Shown here: piece after piece, positions 38,601 through 51,200 of the stretch
Layout of the letters: every line of letters begins with the position of its first letter
Position numbering within the stretch: the first letter of the stretch is position 1
DNA from: Nymphaea colorata
Taxonomy: Eukaryota > Streptophyta > Magnoliopsida > Nymphaeales > Nymphaeaceae
Length of the DNA: 64,000 nt
Direction of reading: 5' to 3'
Assembly: GCF_008831285.2 (NCBI RefSeq)
Contig: NC_045147.1
Coordinates: 15,664,854 to 15,728,853 of the forward strand
Position numbers and translations under genes: made by a program
The notes under the pieces: model-generated
Database searches by the model: none
The model's input: only the letters and a program-made list of their open reading frames with translations
Told to the model about the DNA's origin: nothing

Positions 38601-40167
38601 AGTTCTGTTGATGGAAACAATTTGGGGAAGAAAAGAAAAATGGAATATGTAAGAAAAGATCCTAAGCAACCAAGAAGATATGAAATACAAAGCAAAATTA
38701 CATGTCATAATTAGGTATAGCAGTTAGCAAATGATAAAAACATAACCCAAAAAAAACAAATGAAAGAGTCAAAGAACTATCCACACTAACTGAAAAAAAG
38801 AAAATGCCAATCACAAGAAAGGCAAAAGGCTATGACATAAACATTAAAACTGCCAGTAATAAAAGAAAATCTATAGAAATGTTTCAAGATATGGACAGCC
38901 ATGGAGGAATAGAAAAAAGGAGATATGAAACCCAGGAAGAGGTCATTAGGTGGCATTTCAAGAGCTGTTCTACAGGTTTTAGAAACAATAGATATGGACA
39001 CGTGCAATCTGATGTAGAGCAATATCTTGTTGATGTAAGATGTTCACTTGCAAGTAAAATGCTCATAAAGCATTGAGCATGCACGTACACAAATTTCAAC
39101 TACTGTTTTCAAATTTTCACATAGAAATGCCTACACACTAGTTTTTCAGATGCTTCTTTTTCCAGAGAATATTGTCTACAGATCAGTGAGATCTTAAACA
39201 TGCACGAAGAATTACCATATCAAAGCATGGAGGATAGATGTAATACCTTTGAAATCTTATTGGAATTACTGCCATCAGCAAAATGTTTGTCCAATACTAT
39301 GGGGAACTTAATCCCTGTTTGTGGTTCAGTTGTGTCTCCTACACTCATCCAACTTTTGCTTAACAGCGGAAGGTTATGACACCCATTGTTCTCTTCCGCA
39401 CAAGGTGTTAGATCTGCTTCAGTCTTCATTCTTTCAATGGTCCCATCAAGAGGAGCAACCAATATCCTTGAAGACCTTGTGTTTGTATTCAAGCAGAGGA
39501 AATAAGCATATGCAAAATAATTACATGGTTAACACTTAACAATAAAATCAAAATATTGACACTTTTATTCAACACCTGAGTGTCATATATATTTTCACGA
39601 TCTTGATGTTCAGCAAAAAAAAAGGAAGAAAAGGTATCTTGTTTTTTGTACTTACAAATTTTCAACCGATGGCACAAGAGAAGCAGCTATTGACAACCAT
39701 GAAAATTGCTGAAACTGGTGAAGTTCACCCCGCAATAGTTTCGCAGCAGCATCAGCGACTTTATTAATATACAGTAGAGTTGGTCGTGATGTTGGTGTAA
39801 GATTAGTAGGAAATCTGGAAATATCATGTCCACAAGTTGTAAGTGGCCTTGTTTCTGCACAAGATTGATGGCTTTTACATGACCTATGCTGGTCATTCAA
39901 TACATTACGGTGCAGAGCAGAATTAGGTCTTGATAACAAAAGGAGAAGAGCTCCAGCCAAATGAGAAATGCGACCAAAGGCTTCTCCAATTGCCAGACTT
40001 CCAGGAGCATGAAAACATCCAGGATGAAAAAGGGAAGTGTCGACAAATGCACCTATTCTTGACCACAATTGGCCACCAAAAGAATATAGACGATGAGTAT
40101 CCGATGGAAACATTAAGGAATAATCACGATAAGGATCCCAGTCTGACAATAACCAGTGATTCCACAT
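35646..40167 (-). CDS. FAP2: chalcone-isomerase-fold fatty-acid-binding protein, FAP2-like
   Basis: Nine exons on the minus strand: 39656-40167, 39247-39475, 38198-38273, 37919-38021, 37436-37504, 36451-36487, 36159-36210, 36028-36072, 35646-35743. They join to 406 residues. The first 247 residues (opening MWNHWLLSDWDPYRDYSLMF, with a hydrophobic LAGALLLLLSR stretch) are typical of the FAP2 branch. Residues 248-406 are the chalcone-isomerase-like domain (VLVGVGSRSMKVIKVKKLKV, GLYVHPGSVCKKLG, LVVSCNYLKMSTVQT, FERSLRNRLLKGTTIDF, FFSMYIGDIPVSVQ). Family knowledge: plant FAPs bind plastid fatty acids and lack chalcone isomerase activity; FAP2 is the branch with the long N-terminal part. All introns are GT-AG. 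A TATAAAG at 41297-41303 on the minus strand suggests a promoter about 1.1 kb upstream, hence a probable leader intron. The 3' end of the coding region is tandemly duplicated downstream. Confidence 0.92.
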
Positions 40168-43100
40168 TTTCTCCTAGAAGTAGATGCCGTACTTGAGTGA
40201 CACTGCAATACTAGCCAGGAATGGGGATGAACATTGAAAAACTAGAGCAGAAGCTCTGCACCTGAAAACATCCAAGAATTTAGACAGTACAAGTTAACAT
40301 CATAAAGAAATTGAATGTCTCATACAGCAAGGGAAAAATGATATCACAAACTCCCACCGGGCTGTTCAGGAAGGCACCTCATGAAAACCAAAAACGGATT
40401 TTGCAGGACATTTTCCCATGTAATAATTTATCATAAAGGACCCTTGCTGAACGGAGGAACATATCTTGGAAAGCAAGCATTCTACCATGCTTATCGATCT
40501 CCCCTTCAGAACAGGAGAAGGGGAGCATGGAAGACATTCAAAGCAGACAAAAATCAGGCTCAGAAAATATGTTGCCCGTTTGTCTAGCACGTGTCTCTAC
40601 AAAATATTCAGGAAGCCAAAATGGCAAAATCAAAAGACTGGTCGATTTTATTATGTTCGATCAGGAGAGGTAAGTTATCCTCACAAGTGGACGAAATCAT
40701 TCATTTATCCAAACACGCCCTAAGATCAAAGAGGAAGAGAATACACAAGTAAATTCAGACAATCCCTCCACGTGTTTCCTCATCCAATACCGTGGCATTT
40801 CCAAGTTCTAACCGAAAGAAAAAGAAAGAGATTTCAGCAAAAACTTGCCGAATTAAATACCACCAAATTAGATCCGCATCTAACATTTATCCTCAGATAC
40901 AAAATACGAACAATTGCACTAAAAACCATCGAACAAATTCTGAATCAAGATAAAACTGAAAAAAAAAAGGCTGAAAAGGAAGCAAGTACAAAGCTCACCG
41001 AAAAGCGTGCTCGGTCTCATTCCTCCAACAGACCCCAAACGCGGAAATCTGGAAAGCAGTCGGAGGGAGGAATATTTCAAAGACCTAAAAGGGTACTTGT
41101 AGGAGGATATACAGGAGATGAAGGCTCCCCTTAGCCGAAAACAAGGACTTCCGCCTTATGAACGCAAAGAATGAGACTGGGGAAAGCAAAGGATCAATGT
41201 TCTGATCAGAATTTCTGATCTGGTTGGCAGTAAAGAATGCCAACAACGTACTGGCAGAAAGTTTGGCCACGTCAAGACTTCTCCTTCCTCTTCTCCTTTA
41301 TAACCAGGGAGCCAACGCAGAGGAGAGGCCTTCAGGAGAAAGAGGGAGCATGCTCCTTCCCTTTTTGTCCCCTGTCCAGCGTGGACCACGTAGGAGTATA
41401 CCTTTTGGTGCGCGTTTCTCCCCACCAGGTCGGTGGCATTACGGCCACAAATTTCGTCTCTCTCGAAACTGGTTTCCACAGACGAGCGTTTGGAGCCAAG
41501 ACAACGACTTGAATTTCAGGAAACAGATTGCTGGGAATTTCAAGTACTTGGTACGTATGTTCACGTTTGATTGACAGTTGAATCTGTCTAATTCGAAGAG
41601 TTTTTTAAAATCAAAGAAAAAATTGTCCATATAAAATTTAGCCCATTTTCTAGGAGGCGTTTCTATGGGCTGTGAAATGATCCTGACGATATTTTGTCCC
41701 ATTTTCAGTTTTAGATGGTAATTGGGCTATCTTCACGTGATTTGACAGGACATTTAAGACAGGCTGATGTCTGATATCAAACAGGTTTCTGTGTCCAGAT
41801 GCTTGTCCAAACATCCCAAACGCAGCCTTCAAATCTTTTACTCGGAAAAACTTATGTCCTTTGTCCCGTATTTCTCAAAGAAAAAAACTATTTCTACTCA
41901 ATAAATTCCATGTGTTAATGAAATCATAGCGTTGCAATAAGAGTACATCTCACATTGAGGGGTTGTTTGATTATTTTAGGTCTCAAGTATTGTGGGATCT
42001 TAGAATTTCTATTTGGAAGATACAAGGATCAGACTATAGAAATGGAAACTTGTATTTTGAAATTCATGAACTTGAAATTAGACTCCTCTTTCCTCTGACT
42101 TGATATTCATAAACTTGACGCATGAAGATTATAGAGATTTTAAATATACAATCCTCAAATCGTGCAGGGTTTATTATAACCATGAATTTAAAAGGGGTCG
42201 GTGCCATTTTAATATCGTCAATGGCCGGACATTTTTTCCTTCTCATTTCCGATTGTTAGAGGTAGGAGCTAAAGGGTGTTGGTGGGTAGAGGCAGGCTTC
42301 ATTGTTACGAAAAAGGGGTATTGATAGGCGTTCCCATTATTAGGATTTTCCGGGCTTTCTTCAATCAGGATCTTGCTTTGAGGTTTATTTATATCAAAAG
42401 CTTAAATTCCAGTCCTTCTCAAGGGTGTCTATGACGTTTAATGCATCTTGGCGCGCTCCCATGTGTAAGTAGTGTTTCGATTAGAAACTAGACTTCTTCA
42501 TAGCCGGAGCAGCAAAATAATTGTTCATAATTTCACTAAATTCGAACATCGATGCAAGAGGAAGTATTATCAGCATGATGGTGGGAGAGCTATCTTCTTT
42601 ATCTTGGAGGAGCAGACGGATGAATCCCCTGCCCGGACGAGAGCCGAAGCCCCTCTCCTTTCCCTTGCCCCCAGGTAAATACCTTCTTATCTCAAAATAT
42701 TGCAGTCGAACACAGAGAAAATAGAGCGGACTCCCCCAATATACTGGAACTGTTCTTGCGGAATGGTGGAGCTTCAGACATGTAAAAGCTATTCAAAGAA
42801 AGCTAATGAAGACCTTTAACAGACTGTACTTACCAGGATTTTCTATGGAGTAAATAGGTGTTTGGAGGAATGGTAGTGTTCTCACAAGGCCTTAGGGCTT
42901 GCTGATATCCTACTATAGGATAATTTTGGGTGATGGTTTGCTGAGTGTCTAGTACTCATCATGTAGTCTACGGTTCAAAAGATTAAAGAATGCTTCTGCT
43001 ACCTTTAAGGTTGAGCCAGATTGGTCCGGGTTTGTGGTAACCTCGGCGCTGCATGGGCTAGAAATGACTTAAAAAGTCGACTCGTGACAAATTGAAGGAC

Positions 43101-44018
43101 ATAGAACATAATAAAAAGTCAAAAAAAGTGTTGAGCATCGTTATAATGAGTGTGGAGCATGGCTATAATGGCGACTATCAATCTGATGCAAAACTGAGTT
43201 GAAGCATATGGTGCAGAGGACACCAACAAGATAGTGGCAAGGCGAGAAGTTTTTTTTGAAGGGACACTCATTCACATATTTTCATATCTGAAGGGGGCAT
43301 TCATATATATAACAGAGCAAGTATGTTAATGTGAAAACAAAAAGAACATTGAGGGGCTGGTGTGGGCTGCCCAGGTCTCTAGCTGGCTTCAATTCACATC
43401 TTAAAAGAGCTACAAGTTATGATGCAAGCCATGACGATTTTTTAATCACTTAAGTACGTAGTATTTTCTCATGCCAATTTCCATGTTACATCAAAACAAA
43501 TACAAATTCACAAATTACAAAGATGAAGTGCTTATGCCTCATCCTCCTTTAGTGAGGCTTTTCCCAACACAACTTACCTGAATATGGTTGCGAGCCAACA
43601 TTGCAGGTTATCTACTGAAGGAAGTCGGTCTGCTTTCCGAGCTACTGGTGTTCTACATCAATTCCAACTGCTTTAACTTCTCCCCATCTCCTTTCTTCCC
43701 ACTGAAAGAGGAAGGAAAAAGTGGAGGGAGAGAATGAGCCGTTAAAGCAGTTGCCTATCCATCATCAGAGCGAGCAGGTAAAGATCGATTGGCTAAGAGG
43801 GACACTTTGAACACCATTAAGGATGGTTTAGGAAGGAGGGTATTTAAAATAATTTGAAATTCTAGGAGGTTGAGTAAAAAAATTTAGTAATCGGGCGTAC
43901 AGAAAAGTTTCTTTATTAAGAACCCTGGATTAAGGATGATTGCTCCTGAGTGGAATTCTGATTTCAAGCGGCTAATTTCCTTATGAGTCAATCAATAGCC
44001 ATAGCAACAGACTCAAGT

Positions 44019-44022
<4 letters not shown>

Positions 44023-44053
<31 letters not shown>
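44023..44053. repeat. (TC)n microsatellite
   Basis: About 31 bases of uninterrupted TC repeat in intergenic DNA downstream of GPA1. Confidence 0.95.
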
Positions 44054-44054
<1 letters not shown>

Positions 44055-44578
44055 TGCCTTCGAAGATCTTGCATATTTTAAAATGTACCAGAGATTTGTG
44101 ATTTGCTATTGATACAAGAAAATCATCAAATGAGGTGAAAGGACAAAAATTCAAAAGTTTTACGCGACTAATTATTCCTTTCCAAAGTATTTTTGTATGT
44201 TGATTAGCTTAGCGGCTTAGCTCATACAGCTAGCAACATGAGAAAACGTAATTTGATCTTGGCTTCAACCAGAGATGATCATTTTCTAAGAAAAGAAGGA
44301 AAAGAGAATACGACTTGCTGTCGCAACTACTTCAGCTAACTAAGATCAAGGAGAAAGACATCAGCTTGTGCACTTCACAGCGGGCAAAAGTGGGGGAAAA
44401 AGGCGAGAAAAAGAAAGTATCCTGTCCTACTACAGCCATCCTCTTAAATATAACGTACATCAAATGTAAATAGTCACTAAATTCTATACAGCTTATGCCT
44501 GGAAATATATCAGGGATATAATGACACTACGACTTTTGAACGGCAGACGTCAATCTTTGAAAATGAGAAAACCGTTCT

Positions 44579-44630
44579 GCAGAATAAAGATGAACCTTCA
44601 ATTAGCAGAATAAAGATGAACCTTCAATTA
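44579..44630. repeat. 26-bp perfect tandem duplication
   Basis: Units 44579-44604 and 44605-44630 are identical, starting GCAGAATAAAGATGAACC and ending TTCAATTA. They lie about 640 bases beyond the GPA1 stop, so may be in or just after its 3' UTR. Confidence 0.97.
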
Positions 44631-45267
44631 GCCGAAGAGGAATTTTATGCGCAGCTCAAGAAGGTTGAGAAGATAGTCGCCCTTTCCCAATTTAACAGCA
44701 AAAATGATGTCGAACAAGTGTGGCTTCTCAACGACTCTGCACCAGCTTACTCAGATCAGGGCACATAGAGAAACACTTCAGCACATGAGAAGAACTTGAT
44801 TCCTGGTCTACAAGAGCATGCACTTCACATCTAAAACAGAGTAAGGATCTGCCCTCTGAAAATGATTCCAAACAGAATTTGAAGAGGAAAACAGGGAGGG
44901 GCCAGGGAAGGTTCAAGGGGGGAAAGGCAACAGAAAGACCACAGGGCAGTTGCTTCCAATAACAAATTTTGAAGTAAAAAAGTTGTGCAACAAGCACGTT
45001 ACAAAACAAGCAAACAAACAAATGCATTACGATAGCAGAAACTGCTTCTGGTGGCAACTTGACAGAACAGAAGAAATAGGCAAAAGAAACAAGACCAGAA
45101 ATCGGTTGCCCCTCATACCAAAATTTCAGGAGGAAGAGAAAGTGGGGGAAACAGACATATGCATGCCAAAACACACAAATGCACCACCACAGCAGAAATA
45201 CTTCAGTGTGCTTCTGCTGCCAACTCGATGAAATCTGCAATCGGTTTCACCTGTGGATGCTCCCCCG

Positions 45268-48200
45268 TCACAGTAAACCTGCCTCAATTAAGCTTCTCCT
45301 CCTCAAAGTCTCATCCACCAATTTGAAAGTTTTCTTAACAAGTTTCTGATCCAGTGCTGTTGTCCTGTATATCTTAAAAATTCGGTCAACATGGTTTGGA
45401 GTGCTGCTCTGGAAGTATAACTCTTCAAATTTCTTCTTCACAAACCTGATAAAGGAAGAAGCTAGGTCAGACATATATAAGTCAATCATATGGATGGAAG
45501 TGGTGGCACCATGTGTATCCACAATTTATTTGCATATTCAAACAAGTTTGCAAGGTGCAAATTCAGCAGTTGTGGCTTCTATGGGGTTTCTTATAATTTG
45601 GATATGCTATTTTGGGTATATCTGCATCACAACTATACTTGAAAATGATTGTAAAATCTAATACAGGATGACAGAATATCACATAAAACTTAATTGTATC
45701 TTCACTCTTTTGTTTTCCTTTTGACGACAATGTTTGGCTGGCTTTGGGAATCAATTGCGGCAGGATGATTCACTAGTGCAACTTCATGACATCTCATAGT
45801 GAAACAGGGGCCACATCTCTTCATTTTAGTAAACAGTCTCTTCACATCCCTTTGTACATTATGCACCTAGAGGTTTCTGACCACAAACTGTGGTTCAAAT
45901 TCCAATTAACTTTCTGCTGCATAGCAGATGCAAGCCAGTTGATGTGTCAGAAAACTGAAAGACCATCGTAGCACTATCTAAAACCGATTACAGAAATAAA
46001 GTAGCCTCTCCCAACCCCGAAAAGTGGAAATAGAAAATCTTGTCAGAAAGAGAACAACCCTGGAGGAAATATTCAATTCTTTAAGCAGACAACATAATTT
46101 GGGCAATTCTTGGTAGACAGTAGCAAGTACTGATTTGAAACATCTAATAAATTTGGACTTTTACCAGGTTTTAATTTGGCAGATGCTGACTCAGAATATA
46201 AAATAGAGGCATCACAATATCCTCTATGTAAAATCTAATACAAGCAAGGGCATAGGGGCATCAAGACTGTATCTAAGGCTGCATGCATGTCCTCAATGTG
46301 TCAGCATGCCTTTTAAGTGCATCCAGACAATGACATGAGACCTCAATAAACAACTATTAGAACCCCAAGACAAGAATCAAAAACATCACTGATTCAGGTA
46401 AAACTGTAACTAGATATTTTACAAACATAAAAGAAAAAACCATTGACTTACTCATAAGCATGCTCGACCTCTTGCTTTCCTGATGAAATGGGTTGATAAT
46501 CTTTGAACCACTCACAGACACTAAGAGGAACCTGCAAAAGAAGACAGGTCAATACTTACTTTGGGAGTTCCTGTGATGATCAGAAGGCTAAAACCTCACC
46601 TTCAAAACTTTCTTCTCAAATAGATCGAACTTGTTTAGGAACAATAAGAAGCATGTTTTCTGCATCGAGAATTGAACATCAGACAACAAAACTTCTCAAC
46701 CTATATCATGAAGCTTGTGTTATGCATAGAACCTCAAAACATTGCTGCTTCAGAACCCAATCAAAAAGCCCCTTAGTTTCCATGATGCGGTTCTTGCTTT
46801 CATCCTCAAAAAGCACCTGATCATACCTGGTTCATTAAACAGAAGCAGATCAACACAACCTGCAGAATGCTAGGTTCACTTAATTTTTAAAATACTTCAA
46901 ATGCTCCAGAAAGGTCGAAAATTCAAGCAGAAGTAGTGTTGTCATTGATGATCTTGTGATATGAGAATGATTAGCCATTTACTCGCTAATTGCAGCACAA
47001 AAGATTACAGCAGTAACGCCTTCGAACAGATGAATCCACTTCCTTCTCTCATTTCTCTGCCCACCAACATCAAAGAGCCTATAGACTTGCCCACTCTTTT
47101 TGTTCTCACCCACAGGACTGCAAAGAAACATTCTTAGCGTTTAATATTTCATAGAGAATATCGTATATGTGGGAAAAAGAAAGAGAATGCAAGAAACACA
47201 TGTAATTTTAAAGTTTAAACCTCATCATGAACTTTTATGTTACTAACCACAACAGGTTGGTAGTCTAAACAACTTCAAGAAGTTCTTAGTGAGCTTCTTT
47301 CAGCATAAAAACATTAACGAGAAAACAGTAACGGAAATGTTCACATGTCTGCATGTATGTTTGAAGTTTTGAACTTTATTCGTGCTTGGCTTGCCTAAAC
47401 TGCGCTCAAGCTGGACCTGAATTGTAAACAAGTTAAGCTTAACCCTATAGGTGAAGCTCATTTCATAGATGAGCCAATTTGAAGAGATCCAATCTAAGCT
47501 CGAACTTTATGATTCTTAGTTCAGCTTCAGCTCAGTTCACACTCAGCTTGTGCATACCCCTTCTTTTGACTACACAAATAACAAATTGTGTAATTCCAAA
47601 CCTTATATGAAGCAAATGGATTAAAATAACCTTGGACCGTGCGACGGATAATTTTACCTGAACTGTATTTCTACAACACCTGTAGTACGAACTCTAGCAT
47701 AAAGAACATCCTCCTGCAAAGATTAAAAAATTGAGGCAAGAAGTTCAGTAACAGCATAATGACTAAGAGACTTGCAGTCCAAGATAGAAACTACTCTCTC
47801 TACACAGAGAGCTCATATAGCATTTTTTATTTTGTTTGGCATAAGAATTAGCTACATAGAACACTGGAGAAAAGACGATGCCTCAGGAACCCACACGACC
47901 AGCATATAGCCATATACAGTCTTTTGAGAAATATCTTACTTATTAGCCACAGGATAGGACAGTGGAACAGATTATTTGCATACTCGACACATCACTGCTG
48001 ATCAACAATCACAGAACTAGGAACATACCCCAGGTAAACCCAACTAATTTGACTCATGAATTGTGTCAATCAACCTGGACCAAGTTCTAATTATTACAAT
48101 TCACAATCATGGATCCAAATTCTTTCTCCGTTTCAGTTTACAGCAATTTCCTCTCTATATAAGACCATGATTGCTTCAACAAGGTCCAAAGGCCAAAATT

Positions 48201-51200
48201 AAATTCAAGGGTACCTCTTATGCATTATCTACCTTGCATATTATGACTTCCAAGCACAATGCTCACAGAAAGATGCTACCTACTAAGAATCAAATAATCA
48301 AAATTCAGTAGTATAGCTCAGTTACTAGTTGACATATTTTAATAATTTTAAAGTGATTATTGCTGCAAAATATTGGTATGCTAACACTAGAATTTTTTGT
48401 AATAACTCGTCCTTGTTACTGAATTGATCTGCTGTATCGGCAAATCAACCACAAGCTGATCTTAGTTCAAGTCACAAGCTTGCTAAGTTCTAACCATGGC
48501 ATCAGGTCTGTAGTCTAGAATATTGACTACAGCTTAAGGAAGCTTTTCTTCAATGACTATTATACATTTATTGACTAAGAGACATTTCAGTCAATGATCT
48601 TTAAAGGGGGTTTCAGCATGTTATTTAGCATATGGTGAAGGACAAGTTAGATGGTACCCGAGGTCTACTACTGCATGCAAATGCTTCAAATCTTTATGAT
48701 CAGACAGAAATAACCCACCACAAATATCAGCAACAGGAACATGTTGCGAATCATGATTTATTATGATATGTTACAAGATATGGAAACCATGCACTTCACA
48801 GTAAATAATTCATTTATTACTCATTTTTCTCGGTAGAATTTAGCTGTGGATGCAAATGGATTAGATACAGAAGATGGTGGATCAGACTCGGGAATGCTGT
48901 ATCAAAGTACAAAACCATCAATAGATAAGAAAGTTCCCATTCAGATGTATGTGAATATACTTCCTTTAACGAACTTGTATTCTACTTAATGCAATGTACA
49001 ATCAATTTATCTGCACCCCAAACTTTAACATGATGTTGGGAACTAAAAGGAGCACATATTAGATTTGCTGGCAGTTGGTTTCTTTGGCTTAGTTTGCTTA
49101 ACTTATTTAACACAAGAAAAGATTCTCTTAATTTTCTTAATCCTCATAAGCAAGATAATAATATAGAAACAATATATGTAAGCAATGAGAGCTCCAGAAG
49201 GGAATATAACAGTAAAGCAACCAAGTTTGGTAAATGAACCTTTGTTGGTACATAGTCAGCATCAGATAATCTCTGCAAATTTTCCATAAAATACAGTGTA
49301 CAATCTGGAACTTGAAGTTCATTTGCTCGGACATAAGTTTCCTACAACCACAGCAGTAATAATTAGAAATCACATCAAGTATCTCCGAGTATCATGACTG
49401 AAACAGTATAGACATTTGCTGATGTGCAAAACTAAAGCTGATTTGACTGCAAAAAAAAGTAACCTGAATTGCAGGATCTTTCCATAAAGTCTCTATCTCT
49501 TTGGCGAGCTCCTTCGTCAAGGGAGGATAATCTAGTCTGCTCCCCATTTCAGACAGTTTGTCTCCAATCTCCTATTATATTGCAATATCAGGTTAGTCAA
49601 TAGAAAATAGGAAAAGGACAAATTAAATGGTTTCAGTTTGAGAATGCAATGAAATAATATCAAATATAAAAAAGCAAAGCAATAGATAGGAAAAGTGAAG
49701 GACTCAGATGGAGAGCACAATGAAACAATACAGAAAGCTTGGCAATTTGAAAAACACAGATGCTGAGGTGTGTGTTTGGAGGCAGAAGTTTGTACATATA
49801 TCTGTGTGTGTCATTGCCACAAATATTGCTCTTTGATATTTCTTAAAAGCTTCATGTAGGATTTTTTTTTTTTTCATTTTGTTAAGTAAAACATGGAAAG
49901 TAAAATATACATGTATATAACAAAAATTTGTGAAATTGTAAATTTTTTTATTAATTTCCTTATAAAAATTCCATATAGTTTTCAAAACCTTAAAAGAAAT
50001 TGAAAAATGGAAACATTCGCTTAAAGTACATAATAGAGAAAAGGATGTTCTGAAAAGAGCAAAATATCATTCAATTGATCCGACTCCAAAACAGAAGGAT
50101 TTACAATATTGTGTACTTTATGGTAACATTTTGACAATATCACAATATTTCCCCGATAAAAATATTTCATTCTGTTTAGGCAATATTATTGCAATATTTT
50201 CAAAATATCTCCAATAACCTTGTCCCATACTCTCTCTCTCTCTCTCTCTATACAGTTTATATATATATATATATAAACCGTATTCATATGGATTCTGAAA
50301 GGTTACGAATATACCCTTGTTAATTAATGTGTCAGAGGCATAAAAAAAGGAACTTAAACTTTGTCCTAATTAGAACCCTACTGATGAACATAGCATCTCA
50401 CAAACACACCTGTATCATACTCTAGTGACATGGTAAGGTATATGGCTAAGTTACAATAGCAGTAGAAATGTAGATTATTTTGTGAAACTAAGAAAAGGTT
50501 GGGATCACAAAGACAGTAATGAAAATATAATCACGCTGAAGCATTGCCAGCATCATGAATTTCTAACAAGAAAAAGGTTAGCAGATTAAGCTGTGATATT
50601 TCAGAAAGCACGATTCACCAACTTCACATGATTCTATAACCGGAAGAGAATTTAAAGATATTCTTGTTGGATATTGAAATAATGCTATTCGATTTGAGAG
50701 CACAGAAAAATAAGTTACCTTTTAATGTGGTAAGAAAAGCCTGTGACAAGTGCAGACTCGATATGGAAGAAAGAAGCACGTTGATGTGCTACAACATACA
50801 GCTTCTTCCCAATCATTGCTATCAGAGTGAGGGTTCCTCTATGTTATCAAAAGGGGTCATATTGAGCCTAAATTGATCATGATGCCATCATCTTAAGTGG
50901 TTTGACATTGATAACTGTGAAAGTATGTAAACAATTGTCCATGATAGCATGTGGTGTTGGTATTAAAGCATGCCCATTGAGCACTTCACGTCATTATCTG
51001 GTATGTTGCAAGAAATTAAAATGCATCCAGATTTTCAAGATATCATTTTATTTAACTTTTTGAATTTAGGGAATATGATTTTACTTTATTTTTTTATGAG
51101 AATTCAAGGAGTGCAAATATTTCAAAATCCAAACTAAAGAATGTATGGGCAAAAAATTATTATGAAAGACTTCACCAAACATGGAGATGATAAACCCCAA

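Larger units (their letters stand above)
40168..45267. other. intergenic: FAP2 leader/promoter and GPA1 3' side
   Basis: The part to about 41300 is likely FAP2 5' leader, leader intron and promoter. The rest is AT-rich with a possible hAT-type remnant at about 43230-43400 (GGGACACTCATTCACAT, GAGGGGCTGGTGTGGGC). There are also a CT microsatellite at 44023-44053 and a perfect 26-bp tandem duplication at 44579-44630. Open frames here, including a Lys-rich one at 40772-41134, show no known domain. Confidence 0.5.

Noticed and set aside
35646-40167. True chalcone isomerase of flavonoid synthesis
   Set aside because: The long N-terminal part and the domain sequence belong to the FAP2 branch, which lacks the isomerase activity.
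40772-41134. 120-codon Lys/Arg-rich plus-strand frame
   Set aside because: Lies antisense in the probable FAP2 leader region; composition follows the A-rich DNA and no domain is seen.
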